Shown: piece by piece, positions 46,801 to 55,743 of the stretch
Position numbering within the stretch: position 1 is the stretch's first letter
Layout: the number at the start of each line of letters is the position of its first letter
Assembly (NCBI RefSeq): GCF_003668995.1
Contig: NZ_CP033068.1
Coordinates: forward strand, 4,216,001-4,280,000
Source: Flavobacterium sp. 140616W15
GTDB lineage: Bacteria > Bacteroidota > Bacteroidia > Flavobacteriales > Flavobacteriaceae
Reading direction: 5' to 3'
DNA: 64,000 nucleotides
Position numbers and translations under genes: made by a program
Notes under the pieces: generated by a model
Databases searched by the model: none
What the model was told of the DNA's origin: nothing
What the model saw: the letters and a program-made list of their open reading frames with translations, nothing else

Positions 46801-49408
46801 AGTGCCTGCCAACACAGCAGTTGGTACTTATATAGGAACATTAACAGTTAAAAATGCAAATGGTTGTATTAGTTCAGGTATACCTTTTACGGTAACGGTA
46901 AATCCTTTGCCAACAATAACAGTATCAGCCTCAGCTACAAATGTTTGTTTTAATACGAGTGCTCAAAACACGAGTTTAAGTTATAGCGCTACTACAGGTG
47001 TACCAACTACATATAGTATTGTTTGGAATGCATCTCCTTCAAATAGTTTTGTAGCAGTTACAAACGCATCATTACCAGCTTCTCCCATAACAATTGCAGT
47101 GCCCGCCAACACAGCAGTTGGTACTTATACAGGAACATTAAAAGTTGCCAATGCAAATGGTTGTATTAGTTCAGGTACAACCTTTACAATTACAATTAAT
47201 ACTTCACCTACAATTACTACAACAGGAGTTTTGGAAGGAATTTGTTCAACTTCAAGTTCGCAAAATACAACATTAGCATACAGTGCAACCGCAGGAACTC
47301 CTACAGGATATAGCATTGATTGGGACGCTTCTGCGAATGCAAATTTATTAGCAGATCAACTTAATACATCTTTTACTTTTTCACCAACTGGAGGAAATAT
47401 AAATACAATAGTAATCCCTGCAAATACTATTGGAGGGACTTATTCGGGGATAATGACAATTACGAATGGTAATTGTAATAGCGTGCAAGCAGTGTCTATA
47501 ACTATTAATTCAACAATACCTCCTGTAATCGGGTTGGTCACATCTTTAACTTGTACAGTTCCTTTTGGAAGTGTTGCTTTAAGTAGTCTGCCTTCAGGTA
47601 ATTGGTCAATAGTAACTAATCCAGTTACAGTTACCACAACTGGCTCTGGATCAAGCACTGTTATTACAAATCTTGCGCCCAATACATATACTTTTACAGT
47701 AAGTAATTTAGTTACAGGTTGTACATCTATGGCTTCAGCTACTGCTACAGTCGGAGATTTAGTGACCAATTATTGGGATGGTTCGAATTGGGCAAACAGT
47801 ACCCCTAATATAAATCAGAATATTGTTTTTGAAGGAAATTATGATTCTCAAGCAGGAAGTGCAGGTGATTTAAATGGATGTTCATGCCAGGTAAATTCGG
47901 GTGTTAAGGTTACCTTCAATTCAGGAGCGACATTGTCTATCGTAAAAGCAGTTAATGTTAGTACAGCAGTAGGTACTAGTTTAACTTTTATGAATAACGC
48001 AAGTTTGCTTCAAACGGACAATGTTTCTAATTCGGGTAATATTATTTATAACCGTACATCGACTGCAATGAATGCACTTGATTATAGCTATTGGTCCTCT
48101 CCAGTATCTGGACAAAAATTTAATTCACTATCGCCAAATTCAGATCCTCAGAAGTTGTATTCATATAATAGTGGTTGGATATCTGAGGCACCTACCAATA
48201 CGATGAAAATAGGTAAAGGGTACATTATTCGAGTACCAAGAGTTGGTACATGGCCAAATGGTGAGGTGGTTAGTTATCCCTATTCACAATCAGTTTCGTT
48301 TGTAGGTACTCCAAATAATGGAAATATTACAGGAGAAGCAATTACAGTATTAGACGACTCTTATTTAATTGGAAATCCATACCCTTCGGCAATTGATGCG
48401 AAAGCTTTTCTAACAGCAAACGAACTTGTTTTAGAAGGAACGCTATATTTTTGGACACATAATACTCCTATTGCTTATGATGGAGCTTTTGAAAAAATTT
48501 ATACTGCAAATGATTATGCTGTTTACAATTTTACAGGAGGAACAGCAACATCAGCGGCATTGAATCCGGGAGTTAATAACGCTGTTCCGTTAGGTTTAAT
48601 AGCTTCTGGGCAGTCTTTTTTTGCTTATAGTGTAGCTTCAAGTGGTGCTATTGTTTTTAATAATGATATGAGGGTCGTGGGAAATAATGCTCAGTTTTTT
48701 AGATCTTCTAAAGAAACCAAAGAAACAGCTGTTAAAGAAGTTCGCTTGTGGTTGAATTTAAAAAACACGAATGGTTTTTTTAAACAAGTTCTTATTGGAT
48801 ATATTGACGGAGCAACCAACGAATTTGAAAATAAATTTGACGGAACTAAATTTGATGTAGAACAAATGGCAGACTTGTATAGTATAATTTCAGATAGAAA
48901 ATTAACAATTCAAGGACGTGCGTTGCCTTTTGATGTAACAGACAAAGTCGTGTTGGGATATAGTTCGGAAATAATAGGCAATTATACTATTGCAATTGAT
49001 CATTCTGATGGATTGTTAGCAAATCAAGACGTTTACTTAGAGGACAAGACATTAGGTATAATACATAATTTGACAGAGACAGGTTATACTTTTGCAACGG
49101 AAATAGGGACTTTTGATGAGAGATTTACATTATTTTATTCAAATAAAACATTGGGTACAGATGGATTTGATAGTTCAAAAAAATCCATTTCGGTAGTTGT
49201 CGATAATCAAGAAATTAAAGTAAATGGATTTGATCAAATTATAGATAAGATTTTTGTTTATGATATATCAGGTAAATTAATTTATAAGAAAGAAAAAGTA
49301 GAAAACTCTAAATTGATTATAGAAAATTTAAAATCGAGTAATCAGATTTTGTTAGTAAAAGTTGTTCTTGATGACAATCGTACAGAAACCAAGAAAGTAT
49401 TTTTTTAG
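43862..49408 (+). CDS. Giant T9SS-secreted repeat protein (adhesin-like)
   Basis: This 1848-residue protein has a signal peptide (FFFIFICIYSWSQ) and a glycine-rich domain at about 35-220 (many GGGGGG runs). Ig/PKD-like segments follow at about 225-420. Seven 99-residue tandem repeats span about 421-1115, each with NVCFNTSAQNTSLSYSAT, SIVWNASPSNSF and NANGCISSG and a conserved Cys pair. A divergent eighth unit comes next, then a region typical of flavobacterial surface proteins (SYWSSPVSGQKFNSL, YLIGNPYPSAIDAKAF). The C-terminus (KIFVYDISGKLIYKKEKVEN and SSNQILLVKVVLDDN) looks like a T9SS type C sorting domain, so export to the surface is likely. Adhesion is inferred from architecture only. 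Confidence 0.88.
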   Translation: MRLKLSFFFIFICIYSWSQTTNTFSTSGSFTVPAGLNLLTAECWGAGGSGSGTNTSTSAGGGGGGGYSIASISVAPNSSISYVVGLGSLGSNEIGVNGAASSFSTVSANGGAGGGNSGAGGLGGVGTTFSGGKGANGSTVLGLIFSGGGGGSAGTAIKGNDAASGNGGLAVAGGGAGGNGGAVVGPGASGNIPGGGGGGGLGLLGLITNKGGNGGNGQIRITYTCPTYNVTGTAAADVCASTGSTSTVTLSSSIITQLPVGNYVVTYNRSNPSATGLTANMTVGTAGTGTFTATGLTALGSSTITITNLSSGTCSSNITTNNTATVTVSPLAVGGIVNGGTTICSGNSSGLLTLSGQTGSVLKWQYAISPFSSWIDITNSTSTTYTSGALAATTEFRAIVQSGTCATATSAVTTVTVNALPTITASPSATNVCFNTSAQNTSLSYSATTGTPTTYSIVWNASPSNSFVAINNVALPASPIPIAVPANTSGGTYTGTLTVKNANGCISSGTPFTVTVNPLPTITLSAAAANVCLNASAQNTTLTYSATTGTPTTYSIVWNASPSNSFTAVTNASLTASPITIAVPANTAVGTYTGTLTVTNANGCISSGTPFTVTVNPLPTITASASATNVCFNTSAQNTSLSYSATTGVPTTYSIVWNASPSNSFVAINNVALPASPIPIAVPANTSGGTYTGTLTVKNANGCISSGIPFTVTVNPLPIITASASATNVCFNTSAQNTSLSYSATTGVPTTYSIVWNASPSNSFVAVTNASLPASPITIAVPANTAAGTYTGTLTVANANGCISSGTPFTVTVNPLPTITVSASATNVCFNTSAQNTSLSYSATTGVPTTYSIVWNTSPSNSFVGVTNASLPASPITIAVPANTAVGTYIGTLTVKNANGCISSGIPFTVTVNPLPTITITVSASATNVCFNTSAQNTSLSYSATTGVPTTYSIVWNASPSNSFVAVTNASLPASPITIAVPANTAVGTYIGTLTVKNANGCISSGIPFTVTVNPLPTITVSASATNVCFNTSAQNTSLSYSATTGVPTTYSIVWNASPSNSFVAVTNASLPASPITIAVPANTAVGTYTGTLKVANANGCISSGTTFTITINTSPTITTTGVLEGICSTSSSQNTTLAYSATAGTPTGYSIDWDASANANLLADQLNTSFTFSPTGGNINTIVIPANTIGGTYSGIMTITNGNCNSVQAVSITINSTIPPVIGLVTSLTCTVPFGSVALSSLPSGNWSIVTNPVTVTTTGSGSSTVITNLAPNTYTFTVSNLVTGCTSMASATATVGDLVTNYWDGSNWANSTPNINQNIVFEGNYDSQAGSAGDLNGCSCQVNSGVKVTFNSGATLSIVKAVNVSTAVGTSLTFMNNASLLQTDNVSNSGNIIYNRTSTAMNALDYSYWSSPVSGQKFNSLSPNSDPQKLYSYNSGWISEAPTNTMKIGKGYIIRVPRVGTWPNGEVVSYPYSQSVSFVGTPNNGNITGEAITVLDDSYLIGNPYPSAIDAKAFLTANELVLEGTLYFWTHNTPIAYDGAFEKIYTANDYAVYNFTGGTATSAALNPGVNNAVPLGLIASGQSFFAYSVASSGAIVFNNDMRVVGNNAQFFRSSKETKETAVKEVRLWLNLKNTNGFFKQVLIGYIDGATNEFENKFDGTKFDVEQMADLYSIISDRKLTIQGRALPFDVTDKVVLGYSSEIIGNYTIAIDHSDGLLANQDVYLEDKTLGIIHNLTETGYTFATEIGTFDERFTLFYSNKTLGTDGFDSSKKSISVVVDNQEIKVNGFDQIIDKIFVYDISGKLIYKKEKVENSKLIIENLKSSNQILLVKVVLDDNRTETKKVFF
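45122..47206 (+). repeat. Seven tandem 297-base repeats inside the adhesin gene
   Basis: The AAATGTTTGT landmark recurs at 45151, 45448, 45745, 46042, 46339, 46642 and 46939. The period is 297 bases except for a 303-base step into unit 6, where ACAATA is duplicated (residues TITITVS). Units 4-7 are nearly identical at DNA level, while units 1-3 differ more. Unit 2 is the most diverged. The frame is kept throughout. Confidence 0.95.
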
Positions 49409-49465
49409 TAGTATAAAATTTTATTTCAAGAGCATTTGGCGAAAAATAAATGGTTTTCTGTAATG

Positions 49466-49503
49466 AAAAATCCCCATCAAATTTTAATTTGATGGGGATT
49501 TTA
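49466..49503. terminator. Bidirectional terminator between the adhesin gene and bioB
   Basis: AAAATCCCCATCAAATT pairs perfectly with AATTTGATGGGGATTTT between convergent genes. Confidence 0.9.
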
Positions 49504-49521
49504 TATGTCGTCTAATTATGA

Positions 49522-50607
49522 TTATTTAGATTTACCTGAAGCTTCTAAGTTTCTTTCGATAGCATGTCCAGGTCTAGACCATTTTGGTTTTTCACCAAGT
49601 GGTGCGTATTGAGAATCCTCTGCTTCTACAGTTTCAGGTTGAGAAATTTTAGTAAAAGGTTTTTGAGGAATCAATCCTAATAGGTCAAACATTTTCATGT
49701 CTTCGTGTACATCAGGATTTGGCGTGGTAAGTAATTTATCACCTGCAAAGATTGAATTAGCTCCAGCAAAAAAGCACATTGCCTGTCCTTCGCGACTCAT
49801 ATTAGTTCTTCCAGCCGATAAACGTACTTGAGTTTCTGGCATAATGATTCTAGTTGTAGCAACCATACGAATCATTTCCCAAATTTCAACTGGTTTCTCT
49901 TCTTCCATTGGAGTTCCTTCTACAGCAACTAGTGCATTAATTGGCACTGATTCTGGTTGAGGATTTAAAGTAGAAAGAGCAACTAGCATTCCAGCACGAT
50001 CTTCGATACTTTCTCCCATACCAATAATTCCTCCACTACAAACTGTAACATTGGTTTTACGAACATTCTCGATAGTTTGTAAACGATCTTCGAAACCACG
50101 AGTCGAAATAACCTCTTTATAATATTCTTCAGATGTATCTAAGTTATGATTGTAAGCATATAAACCTGCTTCAGCCAAACGTTGTGCTTGGTTTTCAGTT
50201 ATCATACCAAGAGTACAACATACTTCCATGTCTAATTTGTTAATGGTACGAACCATTTCTAGAACTTGGTCAAATTCAGGGCCGTCTTTTACGTTTCTCC
50301 AAGCAGCTCCCATACATACACGAGATGAACCACCAGATTTTGCACGCAAAGCTTGAGCTTTTACTTGGCTAACCGACATTAAGTCATTTCCTTCTACTCC
50401 AGTATGATAACGTGCAGCTTGAGGGCAATAACCACAATCTTCTGGACAACCACCAGTTTTAATAGATAGCAAAGTAGATACCTGAACTACATTTGGATCA
50501 TGATTTACTCTGTGAATTGATGCTGCTTCATAAAGCAAATCCATCATTGGTTTATTATATATAGCGATAATCTCGTCTTTCGTCCAATTGTGTTTTGTAC
50601 TGTTCAT
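49522..50607 (-). CDS. bioB: Biotin synthase
   Basis: This radical-SAM enzyme inserts sulfur into dethiobiotin. The 361-residue protein carries the [4Fe-4S] motif GGCPEDCGYCPQAARY (CxxxCxxC). It also has RVCMGAAWRNVKDGPEF and CCTLGMITENQAQRL. YNHNLDTSEEYYKEV and RLSAGRTNMSREGQAMCFFA complete the typical set, including the second cluster ligands. It is separated from the other biotin genes by recX and the adhesin gene and lies on the opposite strand. No BirA-type operator was recognised. Confidence 0.97.
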   Translation of the reverse strand: MNSTKHNWTKDEIIAIYNKPMMDLLYEAASIHRVNHDPNVVQVSTLLSIKTGGCPEDCGYCPQAARYHTGVEGNDLMSVSQVKAQALRAKSGGSSRVCMGAAWRNVKDGPEFDQVLEMVRTINKLDMEVCCTLGMITENQAQRLAEAGLYAYNHNLDTSEEYYKEVISTRGFEDRLQTIENVRKTNVTVCSGGIIGMGESIEDRAGMLVALSTLNPQPESVPINALVAVEGTPMEEEKPVEIWEMIRMVATTRIIMPETQVRLSAGRTNMSREGQAMCFFAGANSIFAGDKLLTTPNPDVHEDMKMFDLLGLIPQKPFTKISQPETVEAEDSQYAPLGEKPKWSRPGHAIERNLEASGKSK

Positions 50608-50843
50608 CTATGCGATTTTTTGATGCTCCAAAAGTAGTTAAATTGTTCTAATGAATCAATGTACTATTCCGTAAAATAAATTTCAGTATTTAAAATTCAG
50701 TGTGTTAAAAGTTTTTGTAATTATATTTTAAGACATGGATTTTAGATGCATGTTAGCAATTAAATCTCAAAAACAATAATTTATTCTTCTGAAATCTATC
50801 TATTTATTGAGAATTTTTTTTAGACAGTTACAAAAAAAAAAGA

Positions 50844-51281
50844 TCAATCTGCTGCATATTTGTTATTCCAATATAGCATTAATAACATGGTTACAACCAC
50901 CGAAGAAGCAATACCTTCAAATAATAAACAAATGCAATAAGTGGGTACAGAGGGATTGCCACCGAACATGAAAGTAGCAGATAAGGTTTTTACGTAAGCA
51001 TCTCCACCTTTCGCATAACTGTAAATAAGTAATCCAAGGATACTGAGGCAAACACCAATTACTGATGTTGTCATAGCCGAAATGGCATTAGAAACAGCAT
51101 TGTTTTCTCCTTCAGCAAGATTCATCTTAATAGTTCTGTTTACTCCATAAACTACAAAAGCTACGTTAAGTGCGCGTAAGTAAAGTATATGAGCAAGACC
51201 TAAAACATTCATTAATAAAAAATAAACACCAATGCCAAGGAATATGAGAATTCCGTTGTACAATTCTTTTGAAAGTTTCAT
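50844..51281 (-). CDS. Hypothetical four-helix membrane protein
   Basis: I do not recognise this 145-residue protein. It has four hydrophobic segments at about residues 8-27, 30-47, 66-90 and 110-137, short loops, and a basic N-terminus (MKLSKELYNG). The central loop reads VNRTIKMNLAEGENNAVSN. It starts with a good ATG, and the distribution of hydrophobic residues is clearly that of a membrane protein. It stands alone between bioB and ribF on the same strand, with spacers over 100 bases on both sides, so no operon context helps. Confidence 0.7.
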   Translation of the reverse strand: MKLSKELYNGILIFLGIGVYFLLMNVLGLAHILYLRALNVAFVVYGVNRTIKMNLAEGENNAVSNAISAMTTSVIGVCLSILGLLIYSYAKGGDAYVKTLSATFMFGGNPSVPTYCICLLFEGIASSVVVTMLLMLYWNNKYAAD

Positions 51282-51395
51282 AACGATAATTTTTAAGAAG
51301 TTAGTACTATTTAATTGATATACAGTGATATGATTATCAAATTTACTAAAAAAAATGCTACGTTGTCATTATGAATACAACAAAAAAATATTGGG

Positions 51396-52325
51396 TTATA
51401 ATTTATTTATAAAATCTAAAGTTGTTTTTTTATCGTCTTCTAATTGTTCTTTTAAAAGAGTTACAGAACCGAATTTCTGTTCTTCACGAATATATTGTAA
51501 TAATGAAACGGCAATTTCTAAATCGTAAATATCTTGATTAAAATCTAAGAAATGAATTTCAATAGATTGAGATTGACCGCCTACAGTTGGGTTAAGGCCA
51601 ATATTCATCATCCCATAAACTTCTTTTTCATTAATTGTAGATTTTACAATATAAACTCCATTTTTAGGAATTAACTTGTATTCCTCTTCAATTTTAAGAT
51701 TAGCTGTTGGAAAGCCAATGGTTCTGCCTAATTGTTTTCCTTTTACAACAGTACCAGTCAAGAAATACTCATAATCTAAATATTCATTAGCCAAATTCAT
51801 GTCGCCTTCGGTTAATGCTTTTCTTATTTTTGTAGAACTTACAGATACATCTTTTATCTCTTGTGCTGAAATTTGCTCTACTTCAAAGCCATATTGCTCA
51901 CCAAAGGCTATTAGATCATTAATGTCAGCAGTTCTGTTTCTTCCAAAACGATGGTCGTGACCGATGATTATTTTCTGGATATGAAATTGATCTACTAAAA
52001 TTGAACTTACAAACTCTTCGGCAGTTAATCTTGAAAAGCTTTCGTTAAAAGGGTGAATTACAAGATTTTCTATTCCTGTTTTCTCTAGTAAGTTTGTTTT
52101 CTCAGCAATAGTATTCAGTAACTTTATTTCTGATTTCTCTTGTAAAACCATTCTTGGATGAGGAAAAAAAGTAAGAACTAAACTCTCATATTTTCCGTCT
52201 TGGGTATTTTGAGTAATCTTTTCAAGTATTTTTTTATGGCCGATATGAACACCATCAAAGGTGCCAAGAGTTAATATTGTTTTCTTGGTAGATCGAAAAT
52301 CGTTTATAGAATGAAAGAGCTTCAA
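51396..52325 (-). CDS. ribF: Bifunctional riboflavin kinase/FAD synthetase
   Basis: It converts riboflavin to FMN and then FAD. The N-terminal adenylyltransferase domain has TLGTFDGVHIGHKKIL and IIIGHDHRFGRNRTAD. The SSTKIRKAL motif follows near residue 165. The C-terminal kinase domain has GKQLGRTIGFPTANL and KNGVYIVK, the former with the flavin/ATP-binding residues. The frame opens at a TTG at 52349, but a -7 box spans 52347-52354, so I place the start at the TTG at 52325 (MKLFHSINDF), giving 309 residues, the usual length. Confidence 0.93.
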   Translation of the reverse strand: MKLFHSINDFRSTKKTILTLGTFDGVHIGHKKILEKITQNTQDGKYESLVLTFFPHPRMVLQEKSEIKLLNTIAEKTNLLEKTGIENLVIHPFNESFSRLTAEEFVSSILVDQFHIQKIIIGHDHRFGRNRTADINDLIAFGEQYGFEVEQISAQEIKDVSVSSTKIRKALTEGDMNLANEYLDYEYFLTGTVVKGKQLGRTIGFPTANLKIEEEYKLIPKNGVYIVKSTINEKEVYGMMNIGLNPTVGGQSQSIEIHFLDFNQDIYDLEIAVSLLQYIREEQKFGSVTLLKEQLEDDKKTTLDFINKL

Positions 52326-52346
52326 AGCAAATAGTTTAAGATGTTG

Positions 52347-52354
52347 CAAATTTA
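52347..52354 (-). promoter_or_regulatory. -7 promoter box for ribF
   Basis: TAAATTTG on the minus strand matches TAnnTTTG and overlaps the TTG at 52349, which decides against that codon as the start. Confidence 0.5.
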
Positions 52355-52510
52355 TACTATCTATTTTAAATCTAATAGTAAGGGGAATTGAATTTTTGTA
52401 CTGATTTAGTAAAAATGCCTCTTATTTGACGGTTTTATGTTATTACTTGACGATTAAATAATTTTATTATCTTTAATTGGATTAATTTTGAGCTATTAAT
52501 ATTTCTCAAC

Positions 52511-55180
52511 ATGAAAAAAACTATACTTCTTTTGTTAATTGCACTTTGTTCAGTTCAAATTCAGGCACAAAGTAATGAAATGTGGGAAAAAGTTAGTCAA
52601 AGTTCAACTACAGAGAGGGGGAATTTGAATTCTCAAGATAGAGAAAAGATTATTTATAAGTTGAATGAAGCTTTTTTAAAAGAAAAACTTTCAGGTACAT
52701 TGCTTAAAGCAGATAAGAAAAATACAGTCGAAATTACTATTCCTAATATAGATGGAGTTTTTGAAAAATATACCGTTTGGGAATCTTCTAATTTTGATGC
52801 CCAATTGCAGGCTAAATACCCAGATATTAGAGCTTATGAAGGAATAAGTAGTAAAGATAAAAAAGAAAGAATACACTTTAGTGTTTCGCCAGCAGGAATT
52901 CAAACAATGGTTTTAAGAGCAGATAATGCATCTGAATTTATTGAGTCAGTCGATGCAAATACTGATGAATATATTTTGTTTACTGCCAAAAATAGAGGAA
53001 AAGGAAGTTTACCATTAACATGTAATACAAAAGAGGTAGCGCTAAATCAAGATTTAAAAGATAAAACAGCTAAAATAACAGCTAATAATAAAGTATTTAA
53101 AACATTGCGATTGGCATTGTCTTGTACAGGTGAATATGCTGCCTTTTATGGTGGTACACAACAAAGTGCATTAGAAGGAATGAATGCTACAATGACGAGA
53201 GTTAATGGAGTCTTTAATAAAGATCTGTCTCTAAAATTAATTCTAATTGCAAATAATGACATTCTTATATATACAAATGCTACTACAGATCCTTATTCAG
53301 ACGCTTCAGTAGGAGTTAAAGGTGCATGGAAGCAAGAGCTTCAGACTAATTTAACGAATAGTATTGGCGAAAACACTTATGATATAGGTCATTTATTTGG
53401 TGCATCAGGAGGTGGAGGTGACGCTGGATGCATAGGTTGTGTTTGTGTAGATTCGATGAAAGGAAGGGGTTTTACTTCTCCAGCAGATAGAAAACCACAA
53501 GGAGATAATTTTGATATTGATTTTGTGGCACACGAAATGGGCCACCAATTGGGAGCAAACCATACCTATTCATACGATATTGAACGCACTGGTGTAAATG
53601 TAGAACCTGGGAGCGGTACTACAATTATGGGATATGCAGGGGTAATAGAAGCAGAAGAGTTTAATATTCAAGATCATTCAGATGACTATTTTGCTTATGC
53701 TAGTATTTTACAGATTCAGAATAACTTAGCTAGAAAATCATGCCCAGTAAGTACACCATTAATAAACAACCCACCTACGATTGATGCAGGGGCTGATTAT
53801 ACAATTCCATTTAGTACGGCTTTTGTACTAAAAGGAACTGGATCAAATAGCAATGGGGGTACAATTACCTATTGTTGGGAACAAAATGATTCTGCGACAT
53901 CATCATCAGGAGGTTTTAGTGTTGCCAAGCCTGATAAATCAGATGGACCTTTGTTCAGGTCTTTTTCTCCTGTAAGTACGCCTATTCGATATATGCCAAG
54001 TTTAGACATCGTTCTTTCAGGAAATTTAAGAAGTACTTGGGAGTCAGTTCCGTCAATTGGCAGAACATTGCATTTTACATTAACAGGTCGCGATAATGGG
54101 GCTTCAGGGACAGCACAAACAAATACAGACGAAATGATTGTTAATGTAAATGGTAACGTAGGTCCATTTGTAGTAACATCTCAAAATACAGATAATACCG
54201 CTTGGCTACATGGAACGAGTCAGATAATTACTTGGGATGTGGCTAAAACCAATACTTTGGCAGGTTCTACAAATGTAAATGTAAAACTCTCTACAGATGG
54301 AGGTTTGACATTTCCGATTGTCTTAATAGCAAATACACCAAATGATGGCTCTCAAACGATTACTGTTCCAGTAGATATAACAGCTACAAATTGCAGAATT
54401 TTAATAGAGCCTACGGATAATATTTATTATGCAGTAAATAGTAAATCATTTGCAATTGGATATAGAGTTGAATCTTCATGTGTTTCATATCCTGTTAATG
54501 CTGGATTTGCAATTCCTAATGCAGCATCATATACAACAAGAACAATAACTGTTCCTGGAGATTTAGGAACTATTTCGGATGTAAATGTTTCTGTAGGATT
54601 AACACACGCAAGATTTTCAGATGTCGAAATGCAATTAGTAAATCCTCAAGGAACAATAGTACGATTATTTAATAAAAATTGTACAGATGGAGCAGGAAGT
54701 TTAGTGCTAAAATATGATGATATAGGAGAGGTTTTAAATTGCTCGAAAACAACTTTACAAGCAATAACACCAACAGATTTATTAAGTGGCTTTAATAGTC
54801 AAGATCCACAAGGAACTTGGACATTAAAAGTTAGAGATGCATATGTAGAGAGAGATGGTAAACTAGATTCTGCTTCGATTGAAATTTGTACAAAAAAATA
54901 TACTTTACAAACAGAAGTTATTGTTGAAATAAAAGAGTTTACAGTTTCGCCTAATCCTAATAAAGGAGATTTTGATATTGCTTTTAGAAGTGAATCAAAT
55001 GAAGGAGTTAGGGTTTTTATTTATAATAGTTTAGGAAAAGAAGTATATAAGAATACATTTGAAAGTATGGCAAACTTTAAGCAAAACATTCAGTTGAAAA
55101 ATCAAGTAGCTCCAGGAGTTTATTTTCTAGCTGTTTATGAAGGGGATAGAAAAATGGTAAAAAAGGTTGTTTTCGAATAG
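52511..55180 (+). CDS. T9SS-secreted reprolysin-like zinc metallopeptidase
   Basis: This 889-residue secreted protease has a signal peptide (LLLLIALCSVQIQAQ), a propeptide to about residue 190, then a catalytic domain with the metzincin zinc motif HEMGHQLGANH at about 344-354 and the Met-turn GTTIMGYAG. A CxxCxC segment (GCIGCVCVDS) precedes the active site. Downstream are Ig/PKD-like regions, a P-domain-like segment (PGDLGTISDVNVSVGLTHAR, PQGTWTLKVRDAY) and a T9SS type A sorting domain (VSPNPNKGDFDI, PGVYFLAVYEGDRKMVKKVV). It sits upstream of the lanthipeptide locus and is probably independent of it, though a processing role cannot be excluded. Confidence 0.9.
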   Translation: MKKTILLLLIALCSVQIQAQSNEMWEKVSQSSTTERGNLNSQDREKIIYKLNEAFLKEKLSGTLLKADKKNTVEITIPNIDGVFEKYTVWESSNFDAQLQAKYPDIRAYEGISSKDKKERIHFSVSPAGIQTMVLRADNASEFIESVDANTDEYILFTAKNRGKGSLPLTCNTKEVALNQDLKDKTAKITANNKVFKTLRLALSCTGEYAAFYGGTQQSALEGMNATMTRVNGVFNKDLSLKLILIANNDILIYTNATTDPYSDASVGVKGAWKQELQTNLTNSIGENTYDIGHLFGASGGGGDAGCIGCVCVDSMKGRGFTSPADRKPQGDNFDIDFVAHEMGHQLGANHTYSYDIERTGVNVEPGSGTTIMGYAGVIEAEEFNIQDHSDDYFAYASILQIQNNLARKSCPVSTPLINNPPTIDAGADYTIPFSTAFVLKGTGSNSNGGTITYCWEQNDSATSSSGGFSVAKPDKSDGPLFRSFSPVSTPIRYMPSLDIVLSGNLRSTWESVPSIGRTLHFTLTGRDNGASGTAQTNTDEMIVNVNGNVGPFVVTSQNTDNTAWLHGTSQIITWDVAKTNTLAGSTNVNVKLSTDGGLTFPIVLIANTPNDGSQTITVPVDITATNCRILIEPTDNIYYAVNSKSFAIGYRVESSCVSYPVNAGFAIPNAASYTTRTITVPGDLGTISDVNVSVGLTHARFSDVEMQLVNPQGTIVRLFNKNCTDGAGSLVLKYDDIGEVLNCSKTTLQAITPTDLLSGFNSQDPQGTWTLKVRDAYVERDGKLDSASIEICTKKYTLQTEVIVEIKEFTVSPNPNKGDFDIAFRSESNEGVRVFIYNSLGKEVYKNTFESMANFKQNIQLKNQVAPGVYFLAVYEGDRKMVKKVVFE

Positions 55181-55202
55181 AAACAACTAATAATCTGGAT
55201 CT

Positions 55203-55538
55203 TCACTTTATTTCTACTAATTTACGTAAAAATATAATTTCATCTTTTAAAGTTTTAATATGCTCTTTGTCAGCTTGAGAGATATTATCAACATAAGCTT
55301 GTGGGGTTTCGCTATTTTGTTGGGTTATTGCATTTTCTACTTTTTCATTTATTAATTCTGAAACTGTAGTCTTTAATATATTTGCAATACTAATTATTCG
55401 AGTTATACTAATTCGATCATCTTTTTTTTCTAATCTAGCATATGAAGGTTGTGTTATACCTAATTCTGTAGCTATATTATCTTGAGAAAGCCCTCTTTGC
55501 TCTCGTATTTTTCTAATTCTAGTACCAACTTTATTCAT
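55203..55538 (-). CDS. XRE-family transcriptional regulator
   Basis: This 111-residue regulator has an N-terminal HTH_3 domain at about residues 4-62 (RIRKIREQRGLSQDNIATEL, then GITQPSYARLEKKDDRIS) and a C-terminal coiled coil to the end (ADKEHIKTLKDEIIFLRKLV). The frame can be extended to a GTG at 55559, but the ATG at 55538 is the better start. A 12-base perfect palindrome sits just upstream at 55544-55555. It is divergent from the lanthipeptide precursor and is the most likely local regulator, although such genes are common and it may be unrelated. Confidence 0.88.
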   Translation of the reverse strand: MNKVGTRIRKIREQRGLSQDNIATELGITQPSYARLEKKDDRISITRIISIANILKTTVSELINEKVENAITQQNSETPQAYVDNISQADKEHIKTLKDEIIFLRKLVEIK

Positions 55539-55543
55539 TTTTT

Positions 55544-55555
55544 GTATAATTATAC
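55544..55555. promoter_or_regulatory. Possible operator palindrome
   Basis: GTATAATTATAC is a perfect 12-base palindrome 5 bases before the XRE start codon. It could be an autoregulatory operator. In AT-rich DNA chance occurrence is appreciable. Confidence 0.3.
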
Positions 55556-55743
55556 TCACGAATTTAATAAAAATAAAGGAAAAATACGTACAATTAAGTA
55601 TTTATTGTATTACACTTGTTAAAAATTATATTACTTCTAATAATTTACATATAAAATCAAGTGCACTGGTTGGCAGTCTATTTTAAGAAGTTTTGTAGTT
55701 TTTATGAGTAAAACAGATTTATTAATCATTTAATAGTAAAAAG

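Noticed and set aside
45122..47206. Regular repeats considered as a CRISPR array
   Set aside because: The period is 297 bases with no short conserved repeat/unique spacer structure, and the units are in frame within one protein.
52511..55180. Reprolysin-like protease as the lanthipeptide leader peptidase
   Set aside because: It ends in a T9SS sorting domain, precedes the divergent XRE gene, and is a common type of secreted protease. The overlapping HELIH protein is the better candidate, though a role is not excluded.
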